Shown: positions 54,013 to 64,000, counted from the first letter of the stretch. The stretch: 64,000 nt of DNA from Parietaria judaica (GCA_954871525.1 OX940871.1:28866586-28930585); one strand, 5' to 3'. The notes: generated by a model not told the origin, from the letters alone. Numbers and translations: made by a program.

Positions 54013-55144
54013 AGGGCAAGATCCAAATGCTGGATCAAAGACCCGACGGTTGGTGTCATAATACTGTCTCGTTGAATTATGTGATTCATAGATATGGAAT
54101 TTGTGTTATAAGAATGTTACGACATTAGTATCACATCATGCTTTGTTCTTTGAAGTGTGAATGAACAAACCGGGCCTGGTACTCATTGAATAATATATTC
54201 TCTGGATAAAACATGTGACATGTTGTGACATCTCACTTTATGTTTTTCTCATTCACAAACAACAAAGGAGTTGATGAAATAATGACTAAGGGGTAAAACG
54301 GTAATTTTACATTCCTTTTAGTTAATGATACACACAAAGGGTAATATCGTAAATACACCGTGGACCGTGTGAAGAATAGTCGTATCACATCAAACGGAAA
54401 TAAGAACGCATATGAACTTAGAGATTGTCAGTATTGGTCCTTTAGTGGAATCGACCAATGTTAAGAATTAAAAGGCGGGAAAAGTTTGTGAACTTTTGTG
54501 TCCGGACTTTATTCTAAAGCTTCGTTCATGTGGGTCCATGAGGTCTCAATGTTAGACTTTCGGACGAGATTTTGATGAACAAAATAAGTATTGAAAATAT
54601 GTAAAGTTGATTTATTGAAATCATACTTTAAGTTCAATTATTAAATTGAAGCATTTTTAACTACGAAATTGGTTTGATAATTTTATCTTATGTATAAATT
54701 GTGATTTATACTCTGGTAATTATTTTCTCATGATTAAATAAATAAATAGTTATTTTATTTTAATCATCTTTATAAAATATAGCAATTTGTATAATTATAT
54801 TGACAATTGTACAATATGCGATTTTAATAAAGGTGAAGAAAATTAATACAGTAATTCCTATTGGTTAATCTATGAAGATTAGGATAAAAGATTTGTCATA
54901 TTTTCTTCCCTTGATTAATTCATGCGAATTCAAAATAAAAATTAAAGAAGATATATTTCTTTTGGTATTTTATCAAACCCTATTCGCATATGATGGAGAG
55001 ATTCGGTCCATGACTTGGCCCTTTAAGAAAGCCACCGAATCATGATATGATATATATATTGATATATATTAAAAGATAGTCATGAGTATAAAAGAGATTT
55101 GAATTAAATAATAGATTTAATTTTTAAATCAAATATTATATGGC

Positions 55145-55152
55145 TATAAATA
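55145..55152 (+). promoter_or_regulatory. TATA box of the 5' LTR
   Basis: TATAAATA preceded by GGC and followed by TGGGATATTG matches the plant TATA consensus. It would place transcription start about 30 bp downstream, near 55175-55182, in ATTAAAAACTTAGCC. This is the best promoter candidate in the LTR because it leaves a U3 of about 1.7 kb and an R-U5 of about 0.5 kb. Confidence 0.65.
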
Positions 55153-55435
55153 TGGGATATTGATCACATTAAAAACTTAGCCTCCATATTCTCCAATTCG
55201 CATGTTTTGAGAAACAATCAGAGAAGAAATATTCTCTCTCAATTCGCATACAGAGTGCGACGAATATTTGAGAGAAAATATTGAGGAAAAAGTTGTTCTT
55301 CTTTTCTTCTCTTGTTCATAAAGAGCCCACCCTCTTAATCTCACATAGAATCCGAAAGCCATAGCATCGAATCCATCGTGGTTGTTTGATTGAAGACGGA
55401 GGGACGACTCGCGAAGATCGACGACGAAAACCGTG

Positions 55436-55441
55436 AATAAA
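55436..55441 (+). terminator. Polyadenylation-signal candidate in the 5' LTR
   Basis: AATAAA lies about 260 bp after the predicted transcript start, in the position expected for R. A second AATAAA is at 55518. Plant polyadenylation signals are loose, so this is only a candidate; the copy in the 3' LTR would be the one used. Confidence 0.35.
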
Positions 55442-55675
55442 TTCCGGATTTGTAAGTCTTCTTAATCCTATAAGTGTTATATGATTTTCCGGAATTTTAT
55501 CTAATCGTTGTTTACGTAATAAATTTATTTTGCTTGTATGATAATCGTTTTTAACGTTATGGTTATTTTAATATGTCGAAAATCTGTTTTCATATTAAAA
55601 AGAAATTTTGAAATTCCGCCGTAACTCGTTACGTTCATTATTTATATTAAAAAAGTTTAATATCGATCCAACAAA

Positions 55676-55689
55676 TGGTATCAGAGCCA
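55676..55689 (+). other. Primer-binding site for initiator Met-tRNA
   Basis: TGGTATCAGAGCCA begins two bases after the 5' LTR and is complementary to the 3' end of plant initiator Met-tRNA (ending in UGAUACCA). This is the standard minus-strand primer site for plant Ty1/copia elements. Confidence 0.93.
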
Positions 55690-57130
55690 TAATTAGCGTT
55701 AATAACGTCATGCAAAATATTTTTTACGTAAAATGTTTAATGCATGCGATTATATGAGTAGTTAGGTGTTGGCGTTTTTGTGTGCATGTATTTTTGAATA
55801 TGTGAATGTGAATGGATCCTTCTCAAAGTGGCCCTAGGATTGTTTCCGGCTATCGTCCCGGTTTTTATTTTTATTAGAAAAATGTGAGCCTCGGTTTTTG
55901 AAGGACATAGGATTATGTAAATATTATTATATTTTCCGGAGGACACGAAGAACCAAGACGAGACGAGAAGAACGGAGATTTTTTCTCGGGCATGGCCGTA
56001 CGTTCTCGGGCGTACGTGAGCTAACCCGAGGCGCCTCCGTGGCCCACAACGATTCGGAAATTGTTCCGGATATTTTTTTTAAAATCTATATAATTAAATT
56101 GCGCTCATTTATTTTTTCTTAATAAAAGGTGATATTATATATATGACTTAATTATTTTTATGAAAGCTTATTTTTTTTTTGAGAAAAAATAAAATTAAGA
56201 AAATATATAATATATAGTCACAATATTTTTGAAATATTAAAAGCGCGTTTAATTATTTGAGTGGGAGAGATATTGATCTCTAAGTTTTAAAAACGGAAAC
56301 TCGACATCACGGCGAAATAACGAAGGAGATAAAGTGTAGTTTATTTTCTATGTATTTTGTCTATGGATTGTAATTTAGAATTGGGCCATTAGAGAAGTTA
56401 AATTTATGCTTTGATTTATTTATACTTCTTGCATTTCACGTCACACGTCATATAGGATAGGATGCCAACACCTCGTGTAAACTATGTCATGTTCATGCAT
56501 CATTGTAGTTTGGTTTATAAACAAAGTTATAAAATTTAAACTCAATGAACAAAATTTGTTTTTTGTAAAAACTAAGTGGGAGGGTTGTTTAACGTTGAAA
56601 TAACCCACGGTCCCCGACATAGATTTAATAACGGTGTGTGTGATGGACTAAGAGTCACCATAGTGGCCCTCTCTTCAATGGGAGTACTCCGGAATCACTC
56701 CGTTGATTAAATCGTTAACGAACTAAGCCTTAAAGAGGAGCGATGAGGCGGGGCCTCCCCTAGGTGGACCGTTCTCAAAGTAACTTGGATAAAGGTCCAT
56801 ATGTCGGTTACACACTTAGACTTATTCCTAATATAATCCTCCCTAGAGGCAATGCATTAGAAATAAGTGACCAAATTTTTATGGTAATTAATAAGAACTA
56901 GGAGTTGTGACTTCTTTGAAAGTTCGAATTAAATAGTGATGTGTCACGACTATGAAAGGCGTTTATTTACGGTCTCCCTTAGGAGAAGTAAATAATCATT
57001 TTGTTCATAATACCATGGAATCAAAATATCATTTTATCACATATAATAATTAGGATTGTTCATGCATCATGATTATTCCAAATGTAGCATATGTCTAAAA
57101 TTATTTTTCTTTATTATAATTTTCAGCAAA
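55690..57130 (+). other. Long untranslated leader between PBS and gag
   Basis: About 1.44 kb without a convincing gene. It holds a G+C-rich patch at 55985-56060 with an inverted CTCGGG/CCCGAG pair (56005-56010 and 56025-56030), and another stem-forming patch GAGGCGGGGCCTCCCC at 56745-56760. Either could be part of a dimerisation or packaging structure. GTGGGAG words at 56261 and 56576 echo the polypurine tract. The end (57101-57126) is T-rich and closes with TTTTCAG just before the Gag start, like a plant 3' splice site. Upstream ATGs are numerous. The 74-codon frame at 55898-56122 looks accidental. Confidence 0.7.
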
Positions 57131-60100
57131 ATGTCTTTGAACCCGCTCGCAACAATTTTGAGCACTAACAAACTCGAGGGTGAGAATTACGTAGATTGGA
57201 AACGTAACCTCGACATCGTATTGACGGTGGAAAAGCACAAGTATGTTCTCACCACCCCGTGTCCTGAAGCTCCGAGTACTGACTCGAGCAAAGAGGACAA
57301 GGATGCTTATGATGCCTGGATTAGATCCGATGAGATTGCTAGGTGCTACATTTTAGCATCTATGAGCAATGTGTTGCAGCAGTCTCACCGGGACATACCC
57401 ACGGCATATGAGATGCTCTTTAATCTCCAGGAGATGTTTGGGTGTCACGGGCGTCAGGCAAGGCAGCAAGCTATCCGGAATTTCATGAATTGCCGGATGA
57501 AGCCGGGAACTCCTGTTCGAGACCACATGCTAAAGATCATGGGGCATCTGAATGAGATGGAAATTCTCGGATCCGAGATCGATGGACTCACTAAGACCGA
57601 CATGATCTTGGAGACTCTGTCGGACTCCTTCGATAGCTTCCGTCTGAACTACTCCATGAACAAGTTGGATTATACTCTGACTGAGCTCATGAAGGAGTTG
57701 CAGACTGCCGAGGGACTCCTTCCGAATAACAAGAGGAAGAATGGAGAAGCCAATGTTGCTGAACACAAGGCTTCCACCTCTCGTTTCAAGAAGCAAAGAA
57801 AAGGTCCTAAAAACGCCAACCAAACGGGATCCAAAGCGCCTCAGAACAAGGCTAAGGATGCTAAGGGCAAGAGCGTCGCAAAGGTGGACAAGTCTAACCA
57901 CAAGTGTCACCATTGTGGAGAAGTCGGCCATTGGCGAAGGAACTGTCCTGCCTATCTCAAGACTGTCAAAGGGAAAGGTATTAGTCTCGTTACTCAAGCA
58001 TGTTACATTACAAATAAAGAATCACCCTGGATATTAGATTGCGGGGCTTCTGATCATATTGTGTGTAATTCGAATGGTTTCAGGCAAACAAGACGCTTGA
58101 GTGATGGGGAGTTCTCGTTCAACTGGGGTAATGGAACGAATGTCGGAGCAAGATCAGTCGGGACCTTGAAGCTTAAGTTTGGGAATAAAACTTTATTATT
58201 GAATAACGTTTATTATGTACCGGATTTTAGCAAGAACCTTGTTTCTTTTGGTCGTTTAGAAGAACAATTTTTTAAGTTTAAAGTCAATAATGGTATTGAA
58301 ATTTATCTTGATGATTCGTTTATTACTAAAGCTCATCGTATTGATTCTATATATTATCTTTATCCGGATGAGCCGACTATCTTAGACACCGAAGTGAATA
58401 ACGATTCACACAGGAAGCGTAAAAGGTCTTATACTGATGAGACCGACAAAACATATCTATGGCACTTACGTCTTGGACACATTGGTCTTGAAAGGATTAA
58501 GAGATTAGCAAAAGATGGTCCTTTGCAATCTCTAAACGTGGGATCTCTACCCACGTGCGAATCTTGTCTCGAAGGCAAAATGACCAAGAGACCTTTCTCG
58601 TCGAAAGGTGAGAGAGCCATTCAAGTATTGGAACTCGTACATACTGATGTATGTGGACCGATCAACATCCAGGCAAGAGGAGGTTACGAATACTTCGTGA
58701 CCTTTACTGATGACTTCTCACGTTTTGGTCATGTCTTTCTTATGCGAAACAAATCCGACACTTTTGAAATGTTCAAGCAGTATCGGGCATTGGTTGAAAA
58801 ACAAAGAGAGAAACAGATCAAAACACTGCGATCTGATCGTGGTGGAGAATACTTGTCTGGAGAGTTCGAAGACCTACTTAAAGAAGAAGGTATTCATTCT
58901 CAGCTTACAGCACCTGGCACCCCGCAACAAAATGGAGTGTCAGAGAGAAGGAACCGAACTCTGTTAGATATGGTGAGATCAATGATGAGTTATTCATCAC
59001 TTCCTGATTCGTTCTGGGGATATGCCTTGGAAACGGCAGCTTACATTCTGAACCAAGTACCATCGAAGACAGTTCCTGGTACGCCTTATGAAAGATGGTG
59101 TGGTAGAAAATCTGTTTTAAACCACATCAGAATCTGGGGCTGCCCAGCACATGTGCTAAGGCAAAAGACGAGCAAGTTGGCTAGTCGGTCAGAATTATGC
59201 CTTTTCATAGGATATCCTAAGGGAACAAAAGGGTATATATTCTATAGTCCTACCGACAAGAAAACGTTTGTTAGCACGAACGCTAGGTTTCTTGAGGAAG
59301 ACTTTATAAAGAATGCAGTACCCAGAAGCAGACTTGTGCTTAAGGAAATGTTGGGTGAAGTAGCCAGTACTCCACATGTTAGGATAAGTCCTACACCAAC
59401 ACTGGAAGAACCGCAATCGGAAATTGAGCGCACTGTGAGTCGTCGCAGTAATAGGGTAGTACGACCGCCTAACCGATACATGTTATTCGGAGAAGCTCAC
59501 ATTGCCATCGTAAACAAAGAGGTAGATGATCCAGCATCATTCTCCCATGCGATGTCAGGTTCCGAAGCAAACCTATGGCAAGAAGCCATGAACGTTGAAA
59601 TGCAATCGATGCACACCAACGAAGTCTGGAAACTTGTGGATCCACCCCAAGGAATTAAACCTGTGGGATGTAAATGGATCTATAAGAAGAAAAGAGGTCC
59701 GGATGGAAATGTAGAGACATTCAAAGCGCGACTTGTGGCAAAGGGTTTTACCCAAAGAGAAGGTATAGACTATGAGGATACTTTCTCGCCGGTCGCAATG
59801 CTAAAGTCCATCCGTATTCTTTTATCTATTGCTGCCGCCCTTGATTATGAAATCTGGCAGATGGATGTCAAGACTGCTTTCCTGAATGGCAATCTTGACG
59901 AGCGCATTTATATGGCTCAACCAGACGGGTTCGTGGAAAAAGGCCAAGAGGGCAAGGTTTGTGAGTTGCTGAAGTCCATTTATGGACTCAAGCAAGCATC
60001 TAGATCGTGGAATATTAGATTCGACGAGACTGTAAAAGGCTTTGGCTTTGAGCAGACAGTAGATGAGCCATGCGTTTATAAGATGATAAACAACGGCAAA

Positions 60101-61105
60101 GAGGTTTTCCTGGTTCTATATGTCGATGACATACTACTCATTGGGAATGACGTAGGAAAGTTATCAGAGGTTAAAATCTGGTTGTCAAAGCAGTTTGATA
60201 TGAAGGATCTCGGAGAAGCAGCTTACATTTTGGGGATTCAAATCTTTAGGGATCGGAAGAACCGAAAATTAGCGCTCTCTCAGGCATCTTATATTGATAA
60301 GATAATGGATCGCTTCAGTATGCAAAACTCCAAGAAAGGTCAGTTACCTTTTCGTCATGGAGTTCACCTTTCTAATGAGCAGTCTCCAAAGACTCCTCAG
60401 CAGGAAGAGGACATGAGACATGTTCCGTACGCCTCAGCCGTAGGAAGTCTCATGTATGCTATGCTTTGCACCAGACCAGATATTTGTTACGCAGTAGGTG
60501 TGGTGAGCCGATTCCAGTCAAACCCTGGACCCCAGCATTGGGTTGCTGTCAAGCACATTCTCAAGTATCTCCGGAGAACGAGAAACTATATGCTTGCATT
60601 TTCAGGTGATGACCTGACTTTGACGGGGTATACCGATTCCGACTTTCAGGCGGATAAGGATTCCAGGAAATCCACTTCGGGATCTGTGTTTATCCTCAAT
60701 AGTGGATCTGTGGTCTGGAGGAGTATCAAGCAATCTTGCATTGCTGACTCGACCATGGAGGCCGAATATGTGGCGGCTTGTGAAGCCGCAAAGGAAGCAG
60801 TCTGGCTTCGCAAATTCCTTAAGTACTTGGAAGTCGTTCCAAGTGTCAGCGGGCCCATCACACTTTATTGTGATAACAGTGGGGCCGTTGCTAACTGTAG
60901 GGAACCAAGAAGTCACAGACGCTCAAAACACATAGAGAGGAAATATCACCTAGTTCGAGATATTGTCAAAAGAGGAGATGCAGATGTGAAGAAGATCTCA
61001 ACGTTGGACAACCTTGCAGATCCGTTTACGAAGCCTTTAACGAGTAAAGTTTTCGAAAGACACCTGGAGGGCTTAGGAGTGAAAGATCATTCACATCTCC
61101 TTTGA
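57131..61105 (+). CDS. Gag-Pol polyprotein of Ty1/copia retrotransposon
   Basis: One uninterrupted frame encodes all proteins for copying and inserting the element. Residue numbers count from an upstream ATG at 57056. I prefer the ATG at 57131 (residue 26, [10 protein letters not shown]) because residues 1-25 look like translated leader. Gag capsid spans about 40-240; the zinc knuckle [14 protein letters not shown] is at 284-297. Protease has DCGASDH at 328. The GAG-pre-integrase zinc site uses H470, H475, C501 and C504. Integrase has D531, D594 and E630 (DD35E). Reverse transcriptase runs from about 855, with D937 ([10 protein letters not shown]) and YVDD at 1022-1025. RNase H has D1194, the EAEY motif at 1235-1238 and D1273, and ADPFTK at 1321-1326. 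Length (1325 residues from the chosen start) is normal for plant copia. No stop or frameshift is present. The protease has DCG where DSG or DTG is usual. The stop lies 14 bp before the 3' LTR. Confidence 0.96.
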   Translation: MSLNPLATILSTNKLEGENYVDWKRNLDIVLTVEKHKYVLTTPCPEAPSTDSSKEDKDAYDAWIRSDEIARCYILASMSNVLQQSHRDIPTAYEMLFNLQEMFGCHGRQARQQAIRNFMNCRMKPGTPVRDHMLKIMGHLNEMEILGSEIDGLTKTDMILETLSDSFDSFRLNYSMNKLDYTLTELMKELQTAEGLLPNNKRKNGEANVAEHKASTSRFKKQRKGPKNANQTGSKAPQNKAKDAKGKSVAKVDKSNHKCHHCGEVGHWRRNCPAYLKTVKGKGISLVTQACYITNKESPWILDCGASDHIVCNSNGFRQTRRLSDGEFSFNWGNGTNVGARSVGTLKLKFGNKTLLLNNVYYVPDFSKNLVSFGRLEEQFFKFKVNNGIEIYLDDSFITKAHRIDSIYYLYPDEPTILDTEVNNDSHRKRKRSYTDETDKTYLWHLRLGHIGLERIKRLAKDGPLQSLNVGSLPTCESCLEGKMTKRPFSSKGERAIQVLELVHTDVCGPINIQARGGYEYFVTFTDDFSRFGHVFLMRNKSDTFEMFKQYRALVEKQREKQIKTLRSDRGGEYLSGEFEDLLKEEGIHSQLTAPGTPQQNGVSERRNRTLLDMVRSMMSYSSLPDSFWGYALETAAYILNQVPSKTVPGTPYERWCGRKSVLNHIRIWGCPAHVLRQKTSKLASRSELCLFIGYPKGTKGYIFYSPTDKKTFVSTNARFLEEDFIKNAVPRSRLVLKEMLGEVASTPHVRISPTPTLEEPQSEIERTVSRRSNRVVRPPNRYMLFGEAHIAIVNKEVDDPASFSHAMSGSEANLWQEAMNVEMQSMHTNEVWKLVDPPQGIKPVGCKWIYKKKRGPDGNVETFKARLVAKGFTQREGIDYEDTFSPVAMLKSIRILLSIAAALDYEIWQMDVKTAFLNGNLDERIYMAQPDGFVEKGQEGKVCELLKSIYGLKQASRSWNIRFDETVKGFGFEQTVDEPCVYKMINNGKEVFLVLYVDDILLIGNDVGKLSEVKIWLSKQFDMKDLGEAAYILGIQIFRDRKNRKLALSQASYIDKIMDRFSMQNSKKGQLPFRHGVHLSNEQSPKTPQQEEDMRHVPYASAVGSLMYAMLCTRPDICYAVGVVSRFQSNPGPQHWVAVKHILKYLRRTRNYMLAFSGDDLTLTGYTDSDFQADKDSRKSTSGSVFILNSGSVVWRSIKQSCIADSTMEAEYVAACEAAKEAVWLRKFLKYLEVVPSVSGPITLYCDNSGAVANCREPRSHRRSKHIERKYHLVRDIVKRGDADVKKISTLDNLADPFTKPLTSKVFERHLEGLGVKDHSHLL

Positions 61106-61108
61106 GTC

Positions 61109-61119
61109 AAGTGGGAGTT
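61109..61119 (+). other. Polypurine tract
   Basis: AAGTGGGAGTT directly abuts the 3' LTR, in the place where plus-strand DNA synthesis is primed. The purine core is AAGTGGGAG with one T, as often seen in plant copia elements. It starts three bases after the gag-pol stop codon. Confidence 0.85.
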
Positions 61120-61643
61120 TGTTGGGATTTATGCCCACAAAGAAGACATGAAGGACCTTTTAGCAAATAATTAAGTTTATTAATAAAGTACTCGATGTAA
61201 TAATACGATTATGTTCTTTTGCTGAGAATTAAATAAAGATTAAGTATTCATTCTTATTTATTTAAGTTTGTGTTTATGCATATATGTCTACGCCCTGATA
61301 CTATCATCAACGAAAGAAGAGTTAAGTACAGACTTAACAAGAGACCTCTTCTTGATAAGTTTAAAATAAACAGTTCGCAATCTTAGGATCGATAGGGCAA
61401 TCGTATCCGATTATTGATTGTTCGAATAAACTACTGATATCGGATCTTGTGATATTGAGAGTTGTGACTCTGGAGTTTATTCTTGATGTCTTAATGAAGA
61501 CATTGAACTAGACCTGTGACACTTTGAAGTTCGAGGTAAAACCGTTTCATTACTCGAAGCTTCAAAATCACAAACGAGGGGTATTTTCGTAATTACCTAA
61601 ATCCTGAAGTGGGTACATAATTTCTTGTGACACTTTGTGACAC

Positions 61644-61655
61644 TTGACTAGTCAA
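61644..61655. promoter_or_regulatory. Palindromic double W-box in the 3' LTR
   Basis: Same TTGACTAGTCAA palindrome as in the 5' LTR. Here it would act on read-out transcription into the flanking satellite rather than on the element itself. Confidence 0.45.
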
Positions 61656-62787
61656 AGGGCAAGATCCAAATGCTGGATCAAAGACCCGACGGTTGGTGTC
61701 ATAATACTGTCTCGTTGAATTATGTGATTCATAGATATGGAATTTGTGTTATAAGAATGTTACGACATTAGTATCACATCATGCTTTGTTCTTTGAAGTG
61801 TGAATGAACAAACCGGGCCTGGTACTCATTGAATAATATATTCTCTGGATAAAACATGTGACATGTTGTGACATCTCACTTTATGTTTTTCTCATTCACA
61901 AACAACAAAGGAGTTGATGAAATAATGACTAAGGGGTAAAACGGTAATTTTACATTCCTTTTAGTTAATGATACACACAAAGGGTAATATCGTAAATACA
62001 CCGTGGACCGTGTGAAGAATAGTCGTATCACATCAAACGGAAATAAGAACGCATATGAACTTAGAGATTGTCAGTATTGGTCCTTTAGTGGAATCGACCA
62101 ATGTTAAGAATTAAAAGGCGGGAAAAGTTTGTGAACTTTTGTGTCCGGACTTTATTCTAAAGCTTCGTTCATGTGGGTCCATGAGGTCTCAATGTTAGAC
62201 TTTCGGACGAGATTTTGATGAACAAAATAAGTATTGAAAATATGTAAAGTTGATTTATTGAAATCATACTTTAAGTTCAATTATTAAATTGAAGCATTTT
62301 TAACTACGAAATTGGTTTGATAATTTTATCTTATGTATAAATTGTGATTTATACTCTGGTAATTATTTTCTCATGATTAAATAAATAAATAGTTATTTTA
62401 TTTTAATCATCTTTATAAAATATAGCAATTTGTATAATTATATTGACAATTGTACAATATGCGATTTTAATAAAGGTGAAGAAAATTAATACAGTAATTC
62501 CTATTGGTTAATCTATGAAGATTAGGATAAAAGATTTGTCATATTTTCTTCCCTTGATTAATTCATGCGAATTCAAAATAAAAATTAAAGAAGATATATT
62601 TCTTTTGGTATTTTATCAAACCCTATTCGCATATGATGGAGAGATTCGGTCCATGACTTGGCCCTTTAAGAAAGCCACCGAATCATGATATGATATATAT
62701 ATTGATATATATTAAAAGATAGTCATGAGTATAAAAGAGATTTGAATTAAATAATAGATTTAATTTTTAAATCAAATATTATATGGC

Positions 62788-62795
62788 TATAAATA
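62788..62795 (+). promoter_or_regulatory. TATA box of the 3' LTR
   Basis: TATAAATA in the 3' LTR copy. If active, it would start transcripts near 62820 that run through about 500 bp of R-U5 into the satellite from 63317 on, unless they end at the AATAAA motifs in R/U5. Confidence 0.5.
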
Positions 62796-63078
62796 TGGGA
62801 TATTGATCACATTAAAAACTTAGCCTCCATATTCTCCAATTCGCATGTTTTGAGAAACAATCAGAGAAGAAATATTCTCTCTCAATTCGCATACAGAGTG
62901 CGACGAATATTTGAGAGAAAATATTGAGGAAAAAGTTGTTCTTCTTTTCTTCTCTTGTTCATAAAGAGCCCACCCTCTTAATCTCACATAGAATCCGAAA
63001 GCCATAGCATCGAATCCATCGTGGTTGTTTGATTGAAGACGGAGGGACGACTCGCGAAGATCGACGACGAAAACCGTG

Positions 63079-63084
63079 AATAAA
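63079..63084 (+). terminator. Polyadenylation-signal candidate in the 3' LTR
   Basis: AATAAA about 260 bp downstream of the predicted transcript start position, so it falls where the R region of the genomic RNA would end. A second AATAAA is at 63161. The motif assignment is tentative because plant signals are degenerate. Confidence 0.4.
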
Positions 63085-63316
63085 TTCCGGATTTGTAAGT
63101 CTTCTTAATCCTATAAGTGTTATATGATTTTCCGGAATTTTATCTAATCGTTGTTTACGTAATAAATTTATTTTGCTTGTATGATAATCGTTTTTAACGT
63201 TATGGTTATTTTAATATGTCGAAAATCTGTTTTCATATTAAAAAGAAATTTTGAAATTCCGCCGTAACTCGTTACGTTCATTATTTATATTAAAAAAGTT
63301 TAATATCGATCCAACA

Positions 63317-63321
63317 AAATG
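63317..63321. repeat. Target-site duplication, right copy (AAATG)
   Basis: AAATG directly follows the 3' LTR and equals 53472-53476. The bases after it (CTATAGCATTTCCTATAGC) continue the interrupted monomer. Confidence 0.95.
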
Positions 63322-64000
63322 CTATAGCATTTCCTATAGCATTTCTCGTCGACAATTTAATTCTTGCATATTTTTGCATGAGAACTCTTGTTATATTCAA
63401 ATTCCAATGTATAAGCCCTAAAATCATTATTTTTTCAATTGGTTCGAAATTTAATGTTGTAAAAAATTTAAAATAAAGAAATGCTATAGGAAATGCTATA
63501 ACATTTCCTATGGCATTTCTCGTCAACAATTTAATCCTTGCATATTTTTGCGTGAGAACTCTTGTTATATTCAAATTCCAATGTATAAGCCCTAAAATCA
63601 TTATTTTTTCAATTGGTTCGAAATTTTAGGTCGTAAACAATGTAAAATAAAGAAATGCTATAGCATTTCCTATGGCATTTCTCGTCAACAATTTAATCCT
63701 TGCATATTTTTGCATGAGAACTCTTGTTATATTCAAATTCCAATGTATAAGCCCTAAAATCATTATTTTTTTAATTGGTTCGAAATTTAAGGTTGTAAAA
63801 AATGTAAAATAAAGAAATGCTATAGGAAATGCTATAGCATTTCCTATGGCATTTCTCTTCAACAATTTAATCCTTGCATATTTTTGCATGAGAACTCTTG
63901 TTATATCCAAATTCCAATGTATAAGCCCTAAAATCTTTATTTTTTTAATTGATTCGAAATTTAAGGTTGTAAAAAATGTCAAATAAAGAAATTCTATAGG
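63317..64000. repeat. Satellite array resumes (right flank, HOR domain H)
   Basis: The same satellite continues from the exact point of interruption. It aligns with 49717-50400 at an offset of 13600 bp, including the short 162-bp monomer near 63654, CTCTTCAACAA and TATATCCAAATTCC. I saw small differences only, such as GTCGAC at 63348-63353 against GTCAAC, AAGCCCTAA near 63588 against AAGCTCTAA, and ATCTTTATT near 63932 against ATCATTATT. The array runs off the end of the window. Confidence 0.95.

Larger units (their letters stand above)
53477..55673 (+). repeat. 5' LTR (2197 bp)
   Basis: Begins TGTTGGGATTTATGCCC and ends ATCGATCCAACA, giving the short inverted ends TGTTGG/CCAACA. It is repeated at 61120-63316, offset 7643 bp, with equal length and no mismatch that I found by eye. 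U3 probably spans 53477 to about 55175 and holds repeated TGTGACAC words, three GGGTA...CGTAA-type words, a W-box palindrome and a TATA box. R and U5 follow (about 500 bp), with AATAAA at 55436 and 55518. The region also carries very AT-rich stretches (about 54.6-54.8 and 55.0-55.14 kb). The small open frames in it look like chance. Confidence 0.97.
53477..63316 (+). mobile_element. Complete Ty1/copia LTR retrotransposon, 9840 bp
   Basis: The order of parts is: LTR (2197 bp), primer-binding site, leader, one gag-pol frame, polypurine tract, LTR (2197 bp), all inside a 5-bp target duplication. Integrase precedes reverse transcriptase in the polyprotein, which places it in Ty1/copia (Pseudoviridae-type organisation) rather than Ty3/gypsy. 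There is no envelope-like frame after pol. The reading frame has no stop or frameshift, the LTRs look identical, and the ends are clean, so the element appears recent and possibly autonomous. The Gag and protease style resemble the Tork/Angela/Bianca group of plant copia elements, but I cannot fix the lineage without a reverse-transcriptase tree. Base composition (near-balanced in gag-pol) contrasts sharply with the satellite. Confidence 0.97.
61120..63316 (+). repeat. 3' LTR (2197 bp)
   Basis: Matches the 5' LTR at a constant offset of 7643 bp, with the same length and the same ends (TGTTGG...CCAACA). I compared the two by reading and found no difference. Its signals sit at the matching places: W-box palindrome 61644-61655, TATA box 62788-62795, AATAAA at 63079 and 63161. 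Because identical LTRs are made at insertion, this indicates a young copy or recent conversion between the LTRs. Confidence 0.97.

Noticed and set aside
55177..55362. 61-codon minus-strand frame in the LTR (also 62820-63005)
   Set aside because: It lies in the predicted R-U5 region, is identical in both LTRs simply because the LTRs are identical, and resembles nothing I know.
55898..56122. 74-codon plus-strand frame in the leader
   Set aside because: Arg-rich because of the local G+C patch, with no recognisable domain; better explained as structured leader RNA.
57056..57130. Upstream ATG and 25-residue hydrophobic N-terminus for Gag-Pol
   Set aside because: The segment is T-rich, ends in a splice-acceptor-like TTTTCAG, and resembles leader, while [10 protein letters not shown] starts a typical copia Gag. 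It is not treated as a signal peptide.
57530..57997. 155-codon minus-strand frame opposite gag, and other short frames within gag-pol
   Set aside because: Shadows of the long gag-pol frame on the other strand or in other frames; no start context or domain of their own.
61106..61119. Envelope or additional gene after pol
   Set aside because: Only 14 bp separate the pol stop from the 3' LTR, and they hold the polypurine tract.

Overview
This window looks like nuclear DNA from a flowering plant. It is almost entirely one AT-rich tandem satellite (monomer 174 bp, about 27% G+C in the first copy), interrupted once by an intact-looking Ty1/copia LTR retrotransposon. The plant assignment rests on the element: a primer-binding site matching the 3' end of plant initiator Met-tRNA, a plant-type copia Gag-Pol in one reading frame, and LTRs with TGTTGG/CCAACA ends. 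I do not recognise the satellite family or the species. No host gene, rRNA, tRNA or CRISPR array was found.

Layout. 1-53476: satellite, organised in higher-order repeats (HORs) that change along the array. 1 to about 10.3 kb is a long HOR (5044 bp, 29 monomers; its next copy is shortened to 3652 bp by loss of 8 monomers). About 10.3-13.1 kb is a 5-mer HOR (871 bp). 13.1-15.5 kb is a transition zone. 15.5-23.4 kb is a regular 8-mer HOR (1392 bp, at least five full copies). 23.4-28.4 kb is mixed. 28.4-36.2 kb has 11-mer (1914 bp) and 7-mer (1218 bp) HORs. 36.2-45.2 kb has 3119 bp and 1740 bp repeats. 45.2-53.5 kb is dominated by a 4-mer HOR (684 bp) that includes a 162-bp short monomer. 53477-63316: the 9840-bp retrotransposon, flanked by the 5-bp target duplication AAATG. 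63317-64000: the satellite resumes exactly where it was cut.

The retrotransposon has two LTRs of 2197 bp in which I found no difference by eye, a PBS, a leader of about 1.45 kb, a gag-pol frame of 1325 codons from the preferred start (57131-61105) with zinc knuckle, protease, integrase (DD35E), reverse transcriptase (YVDD) and RNase H signatures, and a polypurine tract. It sits a few bases from the centre of a 44-bp perfect palindrome; the uninterrupted paralogue of that site is still present at about 49.5-50.4 kb.

The long minus-strand open frames over the satellite (up to 1383 codons) follow from a monomer length of 3 x 58 that happens to lack a stop in one frame. I do not call them genes. 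The window reads as a satellite array shaped by unequal exchange, with CpG decay suggesting cytosine methylation, and hit recently by a copia element. Centromeric location is possible but not shown by the sequence.
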